A DNA stretch of 17,661 nt from Glomus cerebriforme (Eukaryota > Glomeromycota > Glomeromycetes > Glomerales > Glomeraceae): positions 36,126 through 53,786 of the forward strand of contig QKYT01000133.1 in the NCBI GenBank assembly GCA_003550305.1, in the 5' to 3' direction. Below are positions 8,245 to 17,224 of the stretch, piece after piece. Below the pieces are notes generated by a model that saw nothing but the letters and a program-made list of their open reading frames with translations, was not told the origin of the DNA and searched no databases. Made by a program: the position numbers and the translations under genes. Each line of letters opens with the position of its first letter. The first letter of the stretch is position 1.

Positions 8245-10842
8245 ATGTCAGTTCACGAATATTTCAACCGAAACCATGAAAGCTGGAGCATTTCCGACTT
8301 TTTGAGCGAGTGCAAACTAGAACCGTTTGACCGAAAGACATCGCTGAATTAACAGGCAAGAATGCGCCAAGGTGCTTCTTGATAGGTGGTATAAAAAGGC
8401 AAGTAAAGAATCTTTTTTTGCTGAAAGATAGTTTGTGGCGTGTCAGGAGGCCTTCTCGGTCGTCTGACATTCAAGGCTTTTCGCTGAGCCACAAAACTGG
8501 TGTTGGCGTGTCGGGAGGCCTTCTCGGTCGCCTGACATTCAAGGCTTTTCGCTGAGCCTGCATTGGACTCACTGGGGCACAGGAGGCCTTCTCGGTCGCT
8601 ATGATGTTCGGTGGGATGGAAATCAATGATAAATTGAGTCAGTCAGTCAAAGAACACAATTACTAATTCCTTCCGTACCTTACATACTTAGGATGACCGT
8701 AAAAAAGTCAAAAATTGGAACGATAAGCGACGTGATCAGATTCACATCAACCAGCCAATTAGCGGGGATGGAAATATATTATGTATTAATGGTAATATCA
8801 ATGGCGGAACTCTCACTGGATTATCATCAAAACGAGACCATGAGGTAATTATTTTAGCTGTAAGTTGTGAGTTGGTGATTGTCCGATAGAAACTAACTCT
8901 TCCTTTTATACTTAATCCGATGATGATTTCCAACCTCCGAAAGCGCCCTCAACGAAGAGAAAAAAACAATTATCTCTACCAAAAAAGGTTAGGATATTGA
9001 TAAAACCTAAATTTTATGCGAGCGTTTTTTAATGACTACTTTTAATATTTACAGAGTAAAGAATCGGTCAAGTTGACCGGTTCAAAGAAGGTGTGTATAG
9101 AATGCAACCATAAAATGATAATGGTTAGTTCGCACGAATTTTTCTCAAAAAATTTTCTGTGTGAACAGGTCAAGATCACAGATGTGGAGATGATCCATCC
9201 AATCGCATCAAATTCACAATCCTCAGAGCCAATAGGAACAGAAAGGTCTAGTAGAGAAGTAAATGATGTAAATAACCCCAGGCCAAGTACCCCGACTCGT
9301 CAAATATATTCTACGACTGCAAATCAGGACTTGCTTAATCGGCTAAAAAAAGAAAGACAGCGAACCAAATCAACATTGTAAATGAAATACTGTATGTTTG
9401 CTAAAGTTAATTTGCATTCCTATATTATTTTATTAATCAACCAACTGTCACTATTTTTTTACTATAGTGAACCAATCTGTTCAAACATAATTGATACTAC
9501 AAACAAACATTTAATGGACAGATTGGAAATCAAACGTGATTATACTTGGGTTCCTGTTATTAACAAGGCCACAGAATATATTGATGAATTAATCGATAAT
9601 GTATGTTTTAAGGATTTATCACTAATAACTTCCTTTTTATAATTATTACTTATTTCGCACACTTTTCCTTTCTCTATCTTCAGTCTGATACGCGTGATAG
9701 GCTCCGTAGCAAACTTCAACTTCCGTTTATTCCACCGGATGAAACTTATTCATTTAAAAGACATTATGAGATGAACTGGGTCCACTGTTTCGCCAATAAA
9801 TTGTGGGTTTAATTGCTCAACTGGTTTTTGTTTCTATAGATGTCATTTTGTACTGTTTAGGTTAAAGACTTACTTCGCAATAAATCGCCTTTTCTGTTAT
9901 TATACAGGTTATCTTTTTTTGAGTCCCCACGAAATCCACTCCTCGATAAAAATTCCGAAGGTTGGCTGAATTGCCACATCTTGACTTTGTTAATTGACGA
10001 CTGCTTTTTAACATGCGAAGAAATTCAAGTTCATCGGTTAGTATGAAGTTAGCTTTCTAGTAAGAATGTAAGATTTAATGCAATAGTTGATTTCATAGCT
10101 TTGATCTCTATAATTTATCCTAACCAGAGGCGAAGAAATGTCACTTGCATCTATTGAGCGTAAAAACTTATCAAGGGAAGAATCGGGAAAAAAACAGGTT
10201 GGGCACAAAATTGATATTCTCTTTCGCATCGATGACATGGAATATTTTGGTTCAGAAACGTACGTTGATGAAGATCCACATAACTCCAAACCGATTTCCT
10301 ACAAGCAAAAACTTTTCCGCGAAATGAAGGATCAACTAGACCGCCTCTTAAAGAAGTTAAATTTTACAAAGGAAACAATTAAGGGGATAAAGAATATTGC
10401 TATACATGGAATAAATCAAGGAGGTAGCTATAGGAAGCAACGAAGAAATTCTTATATCAATTATCTGGCTGAAACCATTCTTATTCAATAAAGGTCTTAA
10501 TGGAAAGATCTATGCAATGTATTATGATGCCGACCTTCAATATTATTTCGTTTTCGAGACATGTCGGTATCGAATTGGTACTACGTGGGGAAGTATACCG
10601 GAGAGCCTCGTGTCTTTAAAAGATATTCTATGTTTAAAGGTACAGTATATCTTTTATTGCCAATTTGCTGGACGAATTTCTTTCTTACAAATTTTAATTC
10701 CTGATTACTGCAGAGTGATATAACCAATACTCTTAACACTGTTAAGAAAGCAAAAAGAATCGCTTTACGTACAAATTCAAAGGATTTGTTTACAATTAAT
10801 AATCTTCCGGAGACAACACCATCCCCGAAAAAAGGAAAATAA
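8245..10842 (+). CDS. Multi-exon gene (11 exons, ~526 aa model), RGE..LAS / GHKID / GSE family, possibly PD-(D/E)XK-like; two damaged sites
   Basis: Exon model: 8245-8402, 8692-8844, 8916-8987, 9055-9090, 9169-9377, 9468-9600, 9684-9802, 9908-10036, 10128-10423, 10494-10639 and 10714-10842. All phases join in one frame except for a 1-nt deficit in exon 1. Visible regions are a unique N-terminus (MSVHEYFNRNHESWSISDF); a linker with GDGNILCINGNINGG (residues ~78-92); an acidic then basic patch SDDDFQPP..TKRKK (105-121, possible NLS); a low-complexity S/T/P stretch; and a C-terminal globular part (~255-484). The last contains HRGEEMSLAS (E339/E340), GHKIDILFRI (D366) and EYFGSETYV (E380), spaced like a nuclease core but with T-Y where the lysine of ExK would be. 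I recall related sequences as an expanded family in AM fungi; the function is unknown. Oddities: a frameshift at the A-run 8334-8336 and TTAA in place of a TTAG acceptor at 8912-8915. Confidence 0.7.
8403..8691 (+). other. Intron 1 of the 8245-10842 gene, containing GC-rich repeats
   Basis: Donor CAA|GTAAAG at 8403, acceptor ACTTAG at 8691. It is 289 nt, much longer than the other introns of this gene (66-105 nt). It joins phase 0 to phase 0 with the frame of GATGACCGTAAA at 8692. Most of the extra length is the hairpin repeat at 8436-8599. Confidence 0.6.
8436..8599 (+). repeat. GC-rich tandem hairpin repeat inside intron 1 (two 55-bp units plus a partial)
   Basis: Units at 8436-8490 and 8504-8558 are nearly identical, with a partial AGGAGGCCTTCTCGGTCGCT at 8581-8600. 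Each has two foldable parts. In the first, GTCAGGAGGCC (or GTCGGGAGGCC) pairs with GGTCGTCTGAC (or GGTCGCCTGAC) around TTCTC; the differences between units keep Watson-Crick or G-U pairs. In the second, GGCT pairs with AGCC around TTTCGCTG. GC content is far above the surroundings. It could be an intron-hosted structured RNA or a small repeat family. No snoRNA C/D or H/ACA boxes were convincing. Confidence 0.65.
8845..8915 (+). other. Intron 2 with mutated 3' splice site (TTAA instead of TTAG)
   Basis: The donor GAG|GTAATT at 8845 is normal. The branch site ACTAAC at 8892-8897 and the pyrimidine-rich TCTTCCTTTTATA are where an acceptor 19 nt downstream is expected, but the sequence there is CTTAA (8911-8915). 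Phase 0 from exon 2 continues exactly with TCC GAT GAT GAT at 8916, whose frame leads into exon 4. The in-frame TAA at 8913-8915 would end any read-through. The likely reading is a G-to-A change at the last intron base, or an unusual AA acceptor. Confidence 0.55.
9091..9168 (+). other. Optional 78-nt intron or coding segment, stop-free and in frame
   Basis: GTGTGT at 9091 and GAACAG at 9163-9168 can act as splice sites, but the 78 nt are a multiple of three with no stop, so retention adds 26 residues (VCIECNHKMIMVSSHEF...) without breaking the frame. The two cysteines and the histidine make a retained form worth considering. The splice sites are weaker than those of the other introns here. 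Confidence 0.45.
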
Positions 10843-11773
10843 TAATATAGTTTGATGTCGGAATAAGTGATTTATAGTATATTATAGGTTACTGTTGTAC
10901 TGTGAGTCAATTTACAAGTATCGTTGTGCAGGAACTATATGTGATTTAACTACACTCCACAGTACTTTTATTTTTAGATGTGCTATTTTTCGTAATAATG
11001 GCTATTTTTTCCCAGAAGATTCTCTTATTACGTTTAGGGTACAGTGATATTCTCCATTACCATTTTTATGTTCATTGATGAGAGTGCGGGTTTGTTTATC
11101 ATTCCACTCAAGAGACATTTTTACGAATAAGAAGTTTTATTGAAGAGGTGAGGTAGCGGGCTAAGCAAGAAGGGCTTGCTTTTATGTGTCGTGTCATGAT
11201 TTAAATGAGCAACACATGAGCTGAGAATAAATTAGCGTTGTAATATATCAAGGCTGAAAAATATATAATGATTAATCGAATAATAATGGTGGCTTAATTG
11301 CTATGCAAAATCCGATTGGCTGATTGGCCGATCATCTCGTGATTTAAGTTGCGAGGAAGTTGCGGGAAGTGCCTAAGAACTGTCGAGAAGCCAGGTGTAC
11401 CATAATATAATGATGATCATAATTTAGCCGTTCGGATCTTATTTAACCGAATCATGACATCGGACAAAATCACAAGGGATCTGCAAACATACCCTATATA
11501 TATCCCCAGTATGTTTGTAATCGAATAAAAAATGAATTTGGATTTAGTAGTGTGTAGTCTCACTAAATCGGCTACAACTGCTATAAATCTTAACTAGTAA
11601 ATCCATATAAATTTGAATTATGATATTCTTAAGTATAAGTTGATAAAGGATCGCCAGAATTTACTAAAACGCTATAAATTGGTAAAATAAGTGAAATTCC
11701 TAAAAAGTATTAAAAACACTATAATTTGCTATCTTATTGCTTAAACACTTAGCTGAAGGCGTTGTGCATAAAT
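10843..11773. other. Intergenic region, no gene supported
   Basis: Holds the presumed 3' UTR of the 8245-10842 gene and the upstream region of the locus at 11774. A 21-codon frame at 11532-11597 (MNLDLVVCSLTKSATTAINL, then N and a stop) has no splice or promoter support and was not called. Composition is mixed, somewhat less AT-rich than the 0.5-2.4 kb spacer. Confidence 0.5.
11484..11517. promoter_or_regulatory. 9-bp inverted repeat surrounding a TATATATA core
   Basis: CAAACATAC (11484-11492) and GTATGTTTG (11509-11517) are perfect reverse complements flanking CTATATATATCC. A palindrome centred on a TATA-like core looks like a promoter or operator-like site for one of the flanking loci. It lies 257 nt upstream of the ATG at 11774, rather far for that start. 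Confidence 0.35.
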
Positions 11774-12707
11774 ATGGATTTAGATAGTAGAGCCAAATAT
11801 AAGCTAGTTTCTGTAGGCTATAGTGATGTAAACTTTGAAGAATATAGAAGAATATTAGAAGCATTATATTCTTTCTTTAGGTGAACGATATGATCATGAA
11901 ACACCAGAAATGTGGTGCTCCCGTATCCATGGTCTATTTAGAAAAATACTTGAAGAGAACCCAAGAATTCTTTCTGGGAATGGATACATTACAATGTGTG
12001 GAAAATTAATTGAAAGAAGTGATAGAGTTCATGGTCTTTCATCAAATTACATACTGTATATTGTAGTATATACAACTCCTTAGTTTTCATACCTGAAAAT
12101 GATCATAGAGTTGATCTATATCAAGATAACCACTTGAAAAGATGTATTTCCAGAAATACGATTTCGAATGAACATGTAAGAAGAAATAAAATTCTCAAAT
12201 CTATTTATTGATAGAAGAGCTGGCAATATAAACAATACATATTACAAGAAGAGGCTAAAATTAATCGTCTTCGTCTAGAGTTTTTCTCCCCATCTACGTC
12301 ACACTCAGAAAAGGATAAATTGGCATCGATATCATATAATTATGATACTTGTTCAATCAGCTATGAAGCTTACTTTTTGGCCAAAGCAACTATAGCAGAA
12401 AATATGATACCAAGTGCTCCAAATTTTGAGCCAGCTTGTATTTCTATTACCTCTGGTAACCAAGAAGTGATTTCACTAACTTCTTATCAATCATTAAATT
12501 GCAAAAGTGATACAGGCAAAATATTTATCTCATCTCGGTATGTAAGGATGACGTTGCAATTATTTTTACAAATCTGCAATATTGCGAAATTTTGAATCAA
12601 ATTGCGCATAGTAATCCGCAATTCCACAATTCCAATTACATGTTTCATATAAATTACAAAATCACAAATTACTTGAGATCTAGTGATTAGATTTTGATGA
12701 AATATAT

Positions 12708-12744
12708 ACCATTCGAATTCTCTCATTAAGACGAATCAAATGGT
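12708..12744. repeat. 37-bp imperfect palindrome inside the MITE, first copy
   Basis: Begins ACCATTCGAATTCTCTCA and ends ACGAATCAAATGGT. It is near-complementary to itself and lies in a ~147-bp direct repeat whose second copy holds the palindrome at 12855-12891. Confidence 0.7.
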
Positions 12745-12854
12745 ATAAATATCGAATTTCTAATATTAATATTGGCAAAGATACAACTACACAAACATTT
12801 AACAAATTTTGGAAATGAAATATGATCCAATGATTGGATTTTAATAAACTTTAT

Positions 12855-12891
12855 ACCATTCGATTCGTCTCAATGAGAGGATTCAAATGGT
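12855..12891. repeat. 37-bp imperfect palindrome inside the MITE, second copy
   Basis: Begins ACCATTCGATTCGTCTCA and ends GAGAGGATTCAAATGGT. It is offset 147 bp from the first. The shared preceding words (GATTAGATTTTGATGAA / GATTGGATTTTAATAAA) show that the two lie in tandemly duplicated units. Confidence 0.7.
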
Positions 12892-13147
12892 AATTATATC
12901 ATCATTTTAGCATCAATGTTGGTAGAGTTATGCTTAATAAATTTACAATATATAATTTCGGCCAAAATTATGTTAATTTTGGCCGAAATTGCGGAATCGG
13001 ACCTTAATTTTCGCAATTGTTCACAATACCACAAATCACAATTATTCTGCAATTGCCTATTTGCAGACCCATCTTTATCGGTATGCAAAACAGCCAAAAG
13101 GCACTATATTGAGATTGAGGGATGGGACAATAATCACGATTGTCTAA

Positions 13148-13605
13148 CTGACTTGACTGATTCTGAGAAATATTCTACATCATTTTTCTTGATATACAAC
13201 TTATTCATACATGATTTATTGGACCTTTACTTTACATAAGATATAGTATATCAATTTTTTTTCTCTATTGTCCAACCATGTGAAGCATCTTATGGCCTAG
13301 GCATGTGCAACATAAATTTTTAATCCATCTAGTAAAATGTAACACCTGCAGGTTTATGCAAAATAAAGATTATGATCTGCCTATTCTAAATTACTCCTAA
13401 GTAAAGTAATGCTAATTATACTAAAATAGCAATATGCCAATTTGTGATATCTCCATTATTACAAAACATAAGTATACGCGTCTCTTGCTAAAAAACAAAC
13501 TCTAGTGCGTCTCTTCTTATTTATAAAAAGGCCATAAATCATAGAGGGTAAGTTTGGTATACGTATTTCTTATTATTTGGATTCTCTACTTTTAATAGCT
13601 AATAA
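13148..13605. other. Spacer, no gene seen
   Basis: AT-rich with stops in all frames. A neighbouring frame through 13086-13239 (HYIEIEGWDNNHDC...) overlaps the end of the decayed gene but lacks its own start and mostly runs out of the MITE, so it was not called. Confidence 0.45.
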
Positions 13606-14719
13606 ATCATATCCACTTCTACAACTTCTTCAAACTGCTTCACTTTGGTCAAAAACTGGGATATCGAGACCCTCATTATTTTTTTACATGATCTGGATAT
13701 AAATCTTGATGAGAACGATTTCAAGATCCTTTGTAAGCAGAAAATTGATGGCCAGATCTTCCCAGACATAACTGAAAAAAAGTTCATAAAGGATGATATA
13801 AAGCAAGAACCTGTTATGAAACTTGAAAAACAAGTTAAGATATTAAAAGAGAAAACAAAAGTTCTCAAAAAAGAAAAAATTGAATATTTTTAGCTCTTTT
13901 CATGTAGAGTATAGTCTCTTCAGTATTTCATATCCTAGTCAACTAATATGTTTGAACCTACTAAAAGAAATGAGATACATACGGTATTTTACAATACATT
14001 ATATATTTTCTGTAATGATCCAATGGTCTCGTAGGAGATTCTCGAAGTTGTTAGAAATCTTTTACTTAATAAAAAGGTATGTATTTTCCATTTCACAGGC
14101 CCAAATACACATTTTTTAGATATGGGTATGTTAAGCATAAGAAGTTTTCACTTGGGGATATATAAGCTCTCAGTTATTGCAGTACTTTAGTATATTCATT
14201 CTATTAGATGTTGTGAGATTATTTAGCGATACTTTTTGACAAAAGTCTACTGTTTCTGGAGGAAGATTTAGTTATGTACCTTTCTTTCGATAAAAGTATA
14301 CTGAGTAATATTCCGTATTCTGGGCTGATTCTTCTAGGACCTATGGTCATTACTTCTAGTATCACCATTCTAAAAATATTTTCATTTCTTATTTTATTAT
14401 TCCCAATGATGATACTTATTACTGAGAGGCTTTGTCAATCTATTTTTATATAGGTTAATGGAAAAAAAGATCACAAACCTTTAGCCAATACTTCCAACCT
14501 ACAAGAAGAGATAATAAAGAAGCCAGCTTCTCCAAAGTTAGATTCATCTGCTTCTGTCATTAAAAAATGAAGTATTAGCAAAGTTTTGCATGCTCCTGCA
14601 GATATCCCATTTTGGAATGATAGATCTATAGATATTTTGGAGATTTTAAAGACCACAGTACGTGATTTCGACCAAGACATAATTGTACTAGAATCCTTCC
14701 GCTCATATAAAAGTTCCAT
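13606..14719 (+). pseudogene. Decayed SAM-domain gene, cut at its 3' side by repeat copy B
   Basis: The clearest part is 13606-13890. A short S/T-rich lead (STSTTSSNC) is followed by VKNWDIETLIIFLHDLDI, LDENDFKILCKQKIDGQIF and then FIKDDIKQEPVMKLEKQVK. The pattern W..(E/D)-L-x-x-F-L, a central DF-x-I-L-x-x-x-K-I-x-G helix and a final K-x-x-K-I-L helix matches the SAM-like domains abundant in AM fungi, about 65 residues and nearly complete. The conserved GPA-type turn reads QEPV here, a substitution. A K/E-rich coiled tail ends in a stop at 13891. Further coding-like pieces follow: ~13947-14073 (MFEPTKRNEIHTVFYNTLY, with TAG at ~14030) to a GTATGT donor, and an exon after TTTTTATATAG at 14454 (VNGKKDHKPLANTSN...). 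That exon has an in-frame TGA at ~14568 and then FWNDRSIDILEILK...VLESFRSYKSS before copy B begins. SAM domains mediate protein or RNA contacts; the rest is not recognised. Confidence 0.55.
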
Positions 14720-15159
14720 CAGGAAGTTTTAAACAGGCATATAAAGTGTAAATATACGCCATGTGTTATTCAACACCAAAAAAGTGTTGCGCAATGAACC
14801 CTTTGCCAACCAACGTGATTAAAAATGTATTGCACAATACTTTTTTAGGTGTATAATAACATACAGTAAAACAACAGCAGTTTAAAACAACACTAGATTA
14901 GTTGAAAAATGCATATTATTAGTTGAAAAACATATACAAAAATGTTGAAAAATACGTATAACAATAGATTTTAGCATATATTAACTATATTTAATAAATA
15001 AAAGCATTGTTAATTGATTTTATTATGTTTAAACTACTTTTGTTTATTAAAAATGTATTAAATTACAAATTCTTTCTAGATATACTAACTATGCTATACT
15101 AACTAATTATTCAATTCTAATATCTAAACCTGAAACCTATAAAAAAATAACTAAGTTTT

Positions 15160-17150
15160 GCAGCTAAGTTACGAAACTTACGTTTCTGATTTCCAAAAAG
15201 CCAAATTTCAAGAAACAAACTGAATCTACAAAAAAAAAGAAAAACATTCAGTTAAAATATTTTTAACAAAGAAAAAAAATGAAAAAATGAAGTTTTGTAA
15301 TGAAACATTCATTATAAAACTTACGTTTCAGTATTTCAAGTCCAAGAGTAAACCTACAAAAAAAGAAGAAACGTTCAGTTAGAACGTTTCTATACAAAGA
15401 AAAAAAAGAAAATAAAGCTTGTAATGAAATGAATATTACGAAACTTATGTTTTCATTTCTGTTTTCAGAGCCGAATCTACAAAAAAAAGAAGAAATGTTC
15501 AGTGAGAATGTTTCTATACAAATAAAAAAAATAAAAAATGAAGTTTGTAATGAAATGAACGTTACAAAACTCACATTTCTGTTTCCATTTTCAGAGTTGA
15601 ATCTACAAAAGAAAAGAAGAAACATTCAGTTAGAATGTTTCTATATAAAAAAAAGAAAAACAAAGTTTGTAATGAAATGAATATTATAAAACTTACGTTT
15701 CCAATCCTGAATTCCTAGAGCTGAATCTACAAAAAAAAGAAGAAACTTCAGTTAAAACGTTTCTTAAAGAAAAAAACAAAAAAAAAAATGTTTCATAACG
15801 AAATGAACATTACAAAACTTACGTTTCCAATTCCAAATTCCTAGAGCTGAATTTACAAAAAAAAAGAATAAACGTTCAGTTAGAACATTTCTTAAAGAAA
15901 AAAACAAAAAAAAATGAAGTTTTGTAATGAAATGAATGTTACGAAACTTACATTTCAGTTTTTCAAATTCAGAAGCAAACTTACAAAAAAAGAAAAATGT
16001 TCAGTTAGAACGTTTCTTAAAAAAACAAAAAAAAATGAAATTTCATTATGAAACTTACGTTTCAAAAAGAAAGTTTCAAAGTTACAACTTCGAAACTTAC
16101 CAGATTTTCAAGCCGAAATCAAAAATCCTACAAAAAAATAAAAAAAAAATGTTAGTACCATTTCTACTAACGATTCTTTAAGTAAATGCATCAGATGGGA
16201 ATTTCACGAAGAAATTTCCATACCTGAAATGAAATCCAAGAACCTACAAGAAGAAAAAAGAAGAAACGTTAGAAACATTTCTATTTAAAAAAAAAACAAA
16301 AAAAAAGAACAGTAAGTTTCATTACAAAACTTACCGTTTTCTAATTCCAAGTGTCCGAACTGAAGGAAAGTCTACAAGAAAAGAAAAAGAACCATTAGAA
16401 AACATTTCTAAGAAAAAAGAAAAAAAATGGCAAGTTTCGTAAAGAAATTTACCGTTTCCACTTTCCAGTATCAACCGAAAACTGAGAGACCTACAAAAGA
16501 AAAGAAAAAGAAATATTAGAAACATTTCTAAAAAAAAATGAAAAAAATGATAAGTTTTGCAAAGAAACTTACCATTCCCACTTTCTAGTATTAGACCAAA
16601 AATCGAGAGACCTACAAAAGAAAAAAAGAAGAAATGTTAGAAACGTTTCTAATAAAAGAAAATGAGAAACTTACTGTTTCTGATTCCAGTATTGAACTGA
16701 AAGCATAGAGAAGCTACAAGAAAAGAAAAGAAGAAACGTTAGAAATGTTTCTTTAAAAAAAAATAAAAAAAATGATAAGTTTCGCGAAGAAACTTCCCAT
16801 TTTTCCTTCCCATTCCAGACCGAAGAGCTCAGAGAACCTACAAGAAAAAAAAAGAAACGTTAATAAGCATTTCTAAAAAAAACAAAAAAAAATGGTAAGT
16901 TTCATGAAGAAATTTACCATTTCCGTACTGAAGAGCTCAGAGAATCTACAAGAAAAAAAAAGAAACGTTAATAAGCGTTTTTAAAAAAAAAACAAAAAAA
17001 TGGTAAGTTTCGTGAAGAAGCTTACCATTTCCACTTTCCAGTATCGGACCAAAAACTGAGAGATCTATAAAAGAAAAAAGAAGAAATGTTAGAAATGTTT
17101 CTTTAAAAAAAATTGAAAAAAATAATAAGTTTCATGAAGAAACTTACCAT
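15160..17150 (-). ncRNA. Tandem micro-exon / splice-module array of copy B, minus strand (putative spliced transcript)
   Basis: The 5' half on the minus strand is very regular. The first exon ends in ATG at 17150-17148, followed by GTAAGT. Then come exon-sized pieces 17026-17064 (39 nt), 16918-16945 (28), 16798-16837 (40, donor GG instead of GT), 16675-16713 (39), 16573-16611 (39), 16453-16490 (38), 16335-16371 (37), 16224-16243 (20, donor GTATGG) and 16101-16127 (27). Almost all are preceded by a T/C-rich tract ending in TTGTAG or TATAG and followed by GTAAGT or a close variant. CTAAC or TTAAC branch-like sites precede the T tracts. Implied introns are ~75-110 nt, the usual size here. Several exons end in AATG|GTAAGT. 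Splicing in order from the first ATG gives a stop in the third exon, so a long protein is not supported by the simple model. Confidence 0.5.
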
Positions 17151-17224
17151 TTCTTAAATCTCAATTCTAGAACAAAGTTCAAACGGCCAATTTAAATGAT
17201 TAATTATAAAATAAACTGTAACTC

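Larger units (their letters stand above)
12543..13077. mobile_element. 535-bp hAT-like MITE with 8-bp target duplication
   Basis: Flanked by identical TCGGTATG at 12535-12542 and 13078-13085, the 8-bp duplication typical of hAT transposons. The ends are TAAGGATG...TGCAATT at left and, read inward, TAAAGATG...TGCAAAT at right, imperfect TIRs of about 19 bp that fit the hAT terminal pattern YARNG. Subterminal regions are rich in GCAATT/CCGCAATT words in opposite orientations. There is no transposase, so it is non-autonomous. It interrupts the coding frame of the locus at 11774-13147. The divergence of the TIRs suggests it is not very recent, although the duplication is still perfect. Confidence 0.75.
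11774..13147 (+). pseudogene. Decayed gene of unknown family, frameshifted and split by a hAT-like MITE
   Basis: Coding-like sequence runs in several frames. Segment 1 starts at ATG 11774 (MDLDSRAKYKLVSVGYSDV...) and stops at 11882. A +1 shift near 11871-11878 continues as GERYDHETPEMWCSRIHGLF up to 12080. A further shift near 12077 gives SLVFIPENDHRVDLYQDN to ~12175. In-frame TGA and TAG follow at 12209-12214, removable only as a 39-nt mini-intron (12176-12214). Then KSWQYKQYILQEEAKINRL and a long S/T-rich stretch run to the MITE at 12543. Across the empty site (TCGGTATG joined once) the frame stays open for about 20 more codons (AKQPKGTILRLRDGTIITIV) to TAA at 13145-13147. Amino-acid composition is protein-like throughout. 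I do not recognise the family. Some of the apparent shifts could be sequencing error or missed introns. Confidence 0.5.

Noticed and set aside
8264..8470. 68-codon minus-strand frame
   Set aside because: Antisense to exon 1 and the intronic repeat of the 8245-10842 gene. The plus-strand model explains the sequence with phase-matched splice sites.
10038..10289. 83-codon minus-strand frame
   Set aside because: Antisense shadow of the well-supported exon at 10128-10423.
12487..12726. 79-codon minus-strand frame
   Set aside because: Lies mostly within the hAT-like MITE and antisense to the interrupted exon.
13880..14119. 79-codon frame MNIFSSFHVEYSLFS...
   Set aside because: Overlaps the SAM-domain coding frame out of phase and lacks splice or start context. 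Composition is not protein-like compared with the neighbouring frame.
15263..15680. Opposed open frames on both strands in copy B
   Set aside because: Antisense shadows over the same tandem units, with repeated FFCRF / LQKK peptides created by the repeat. No start, splice or composition support.
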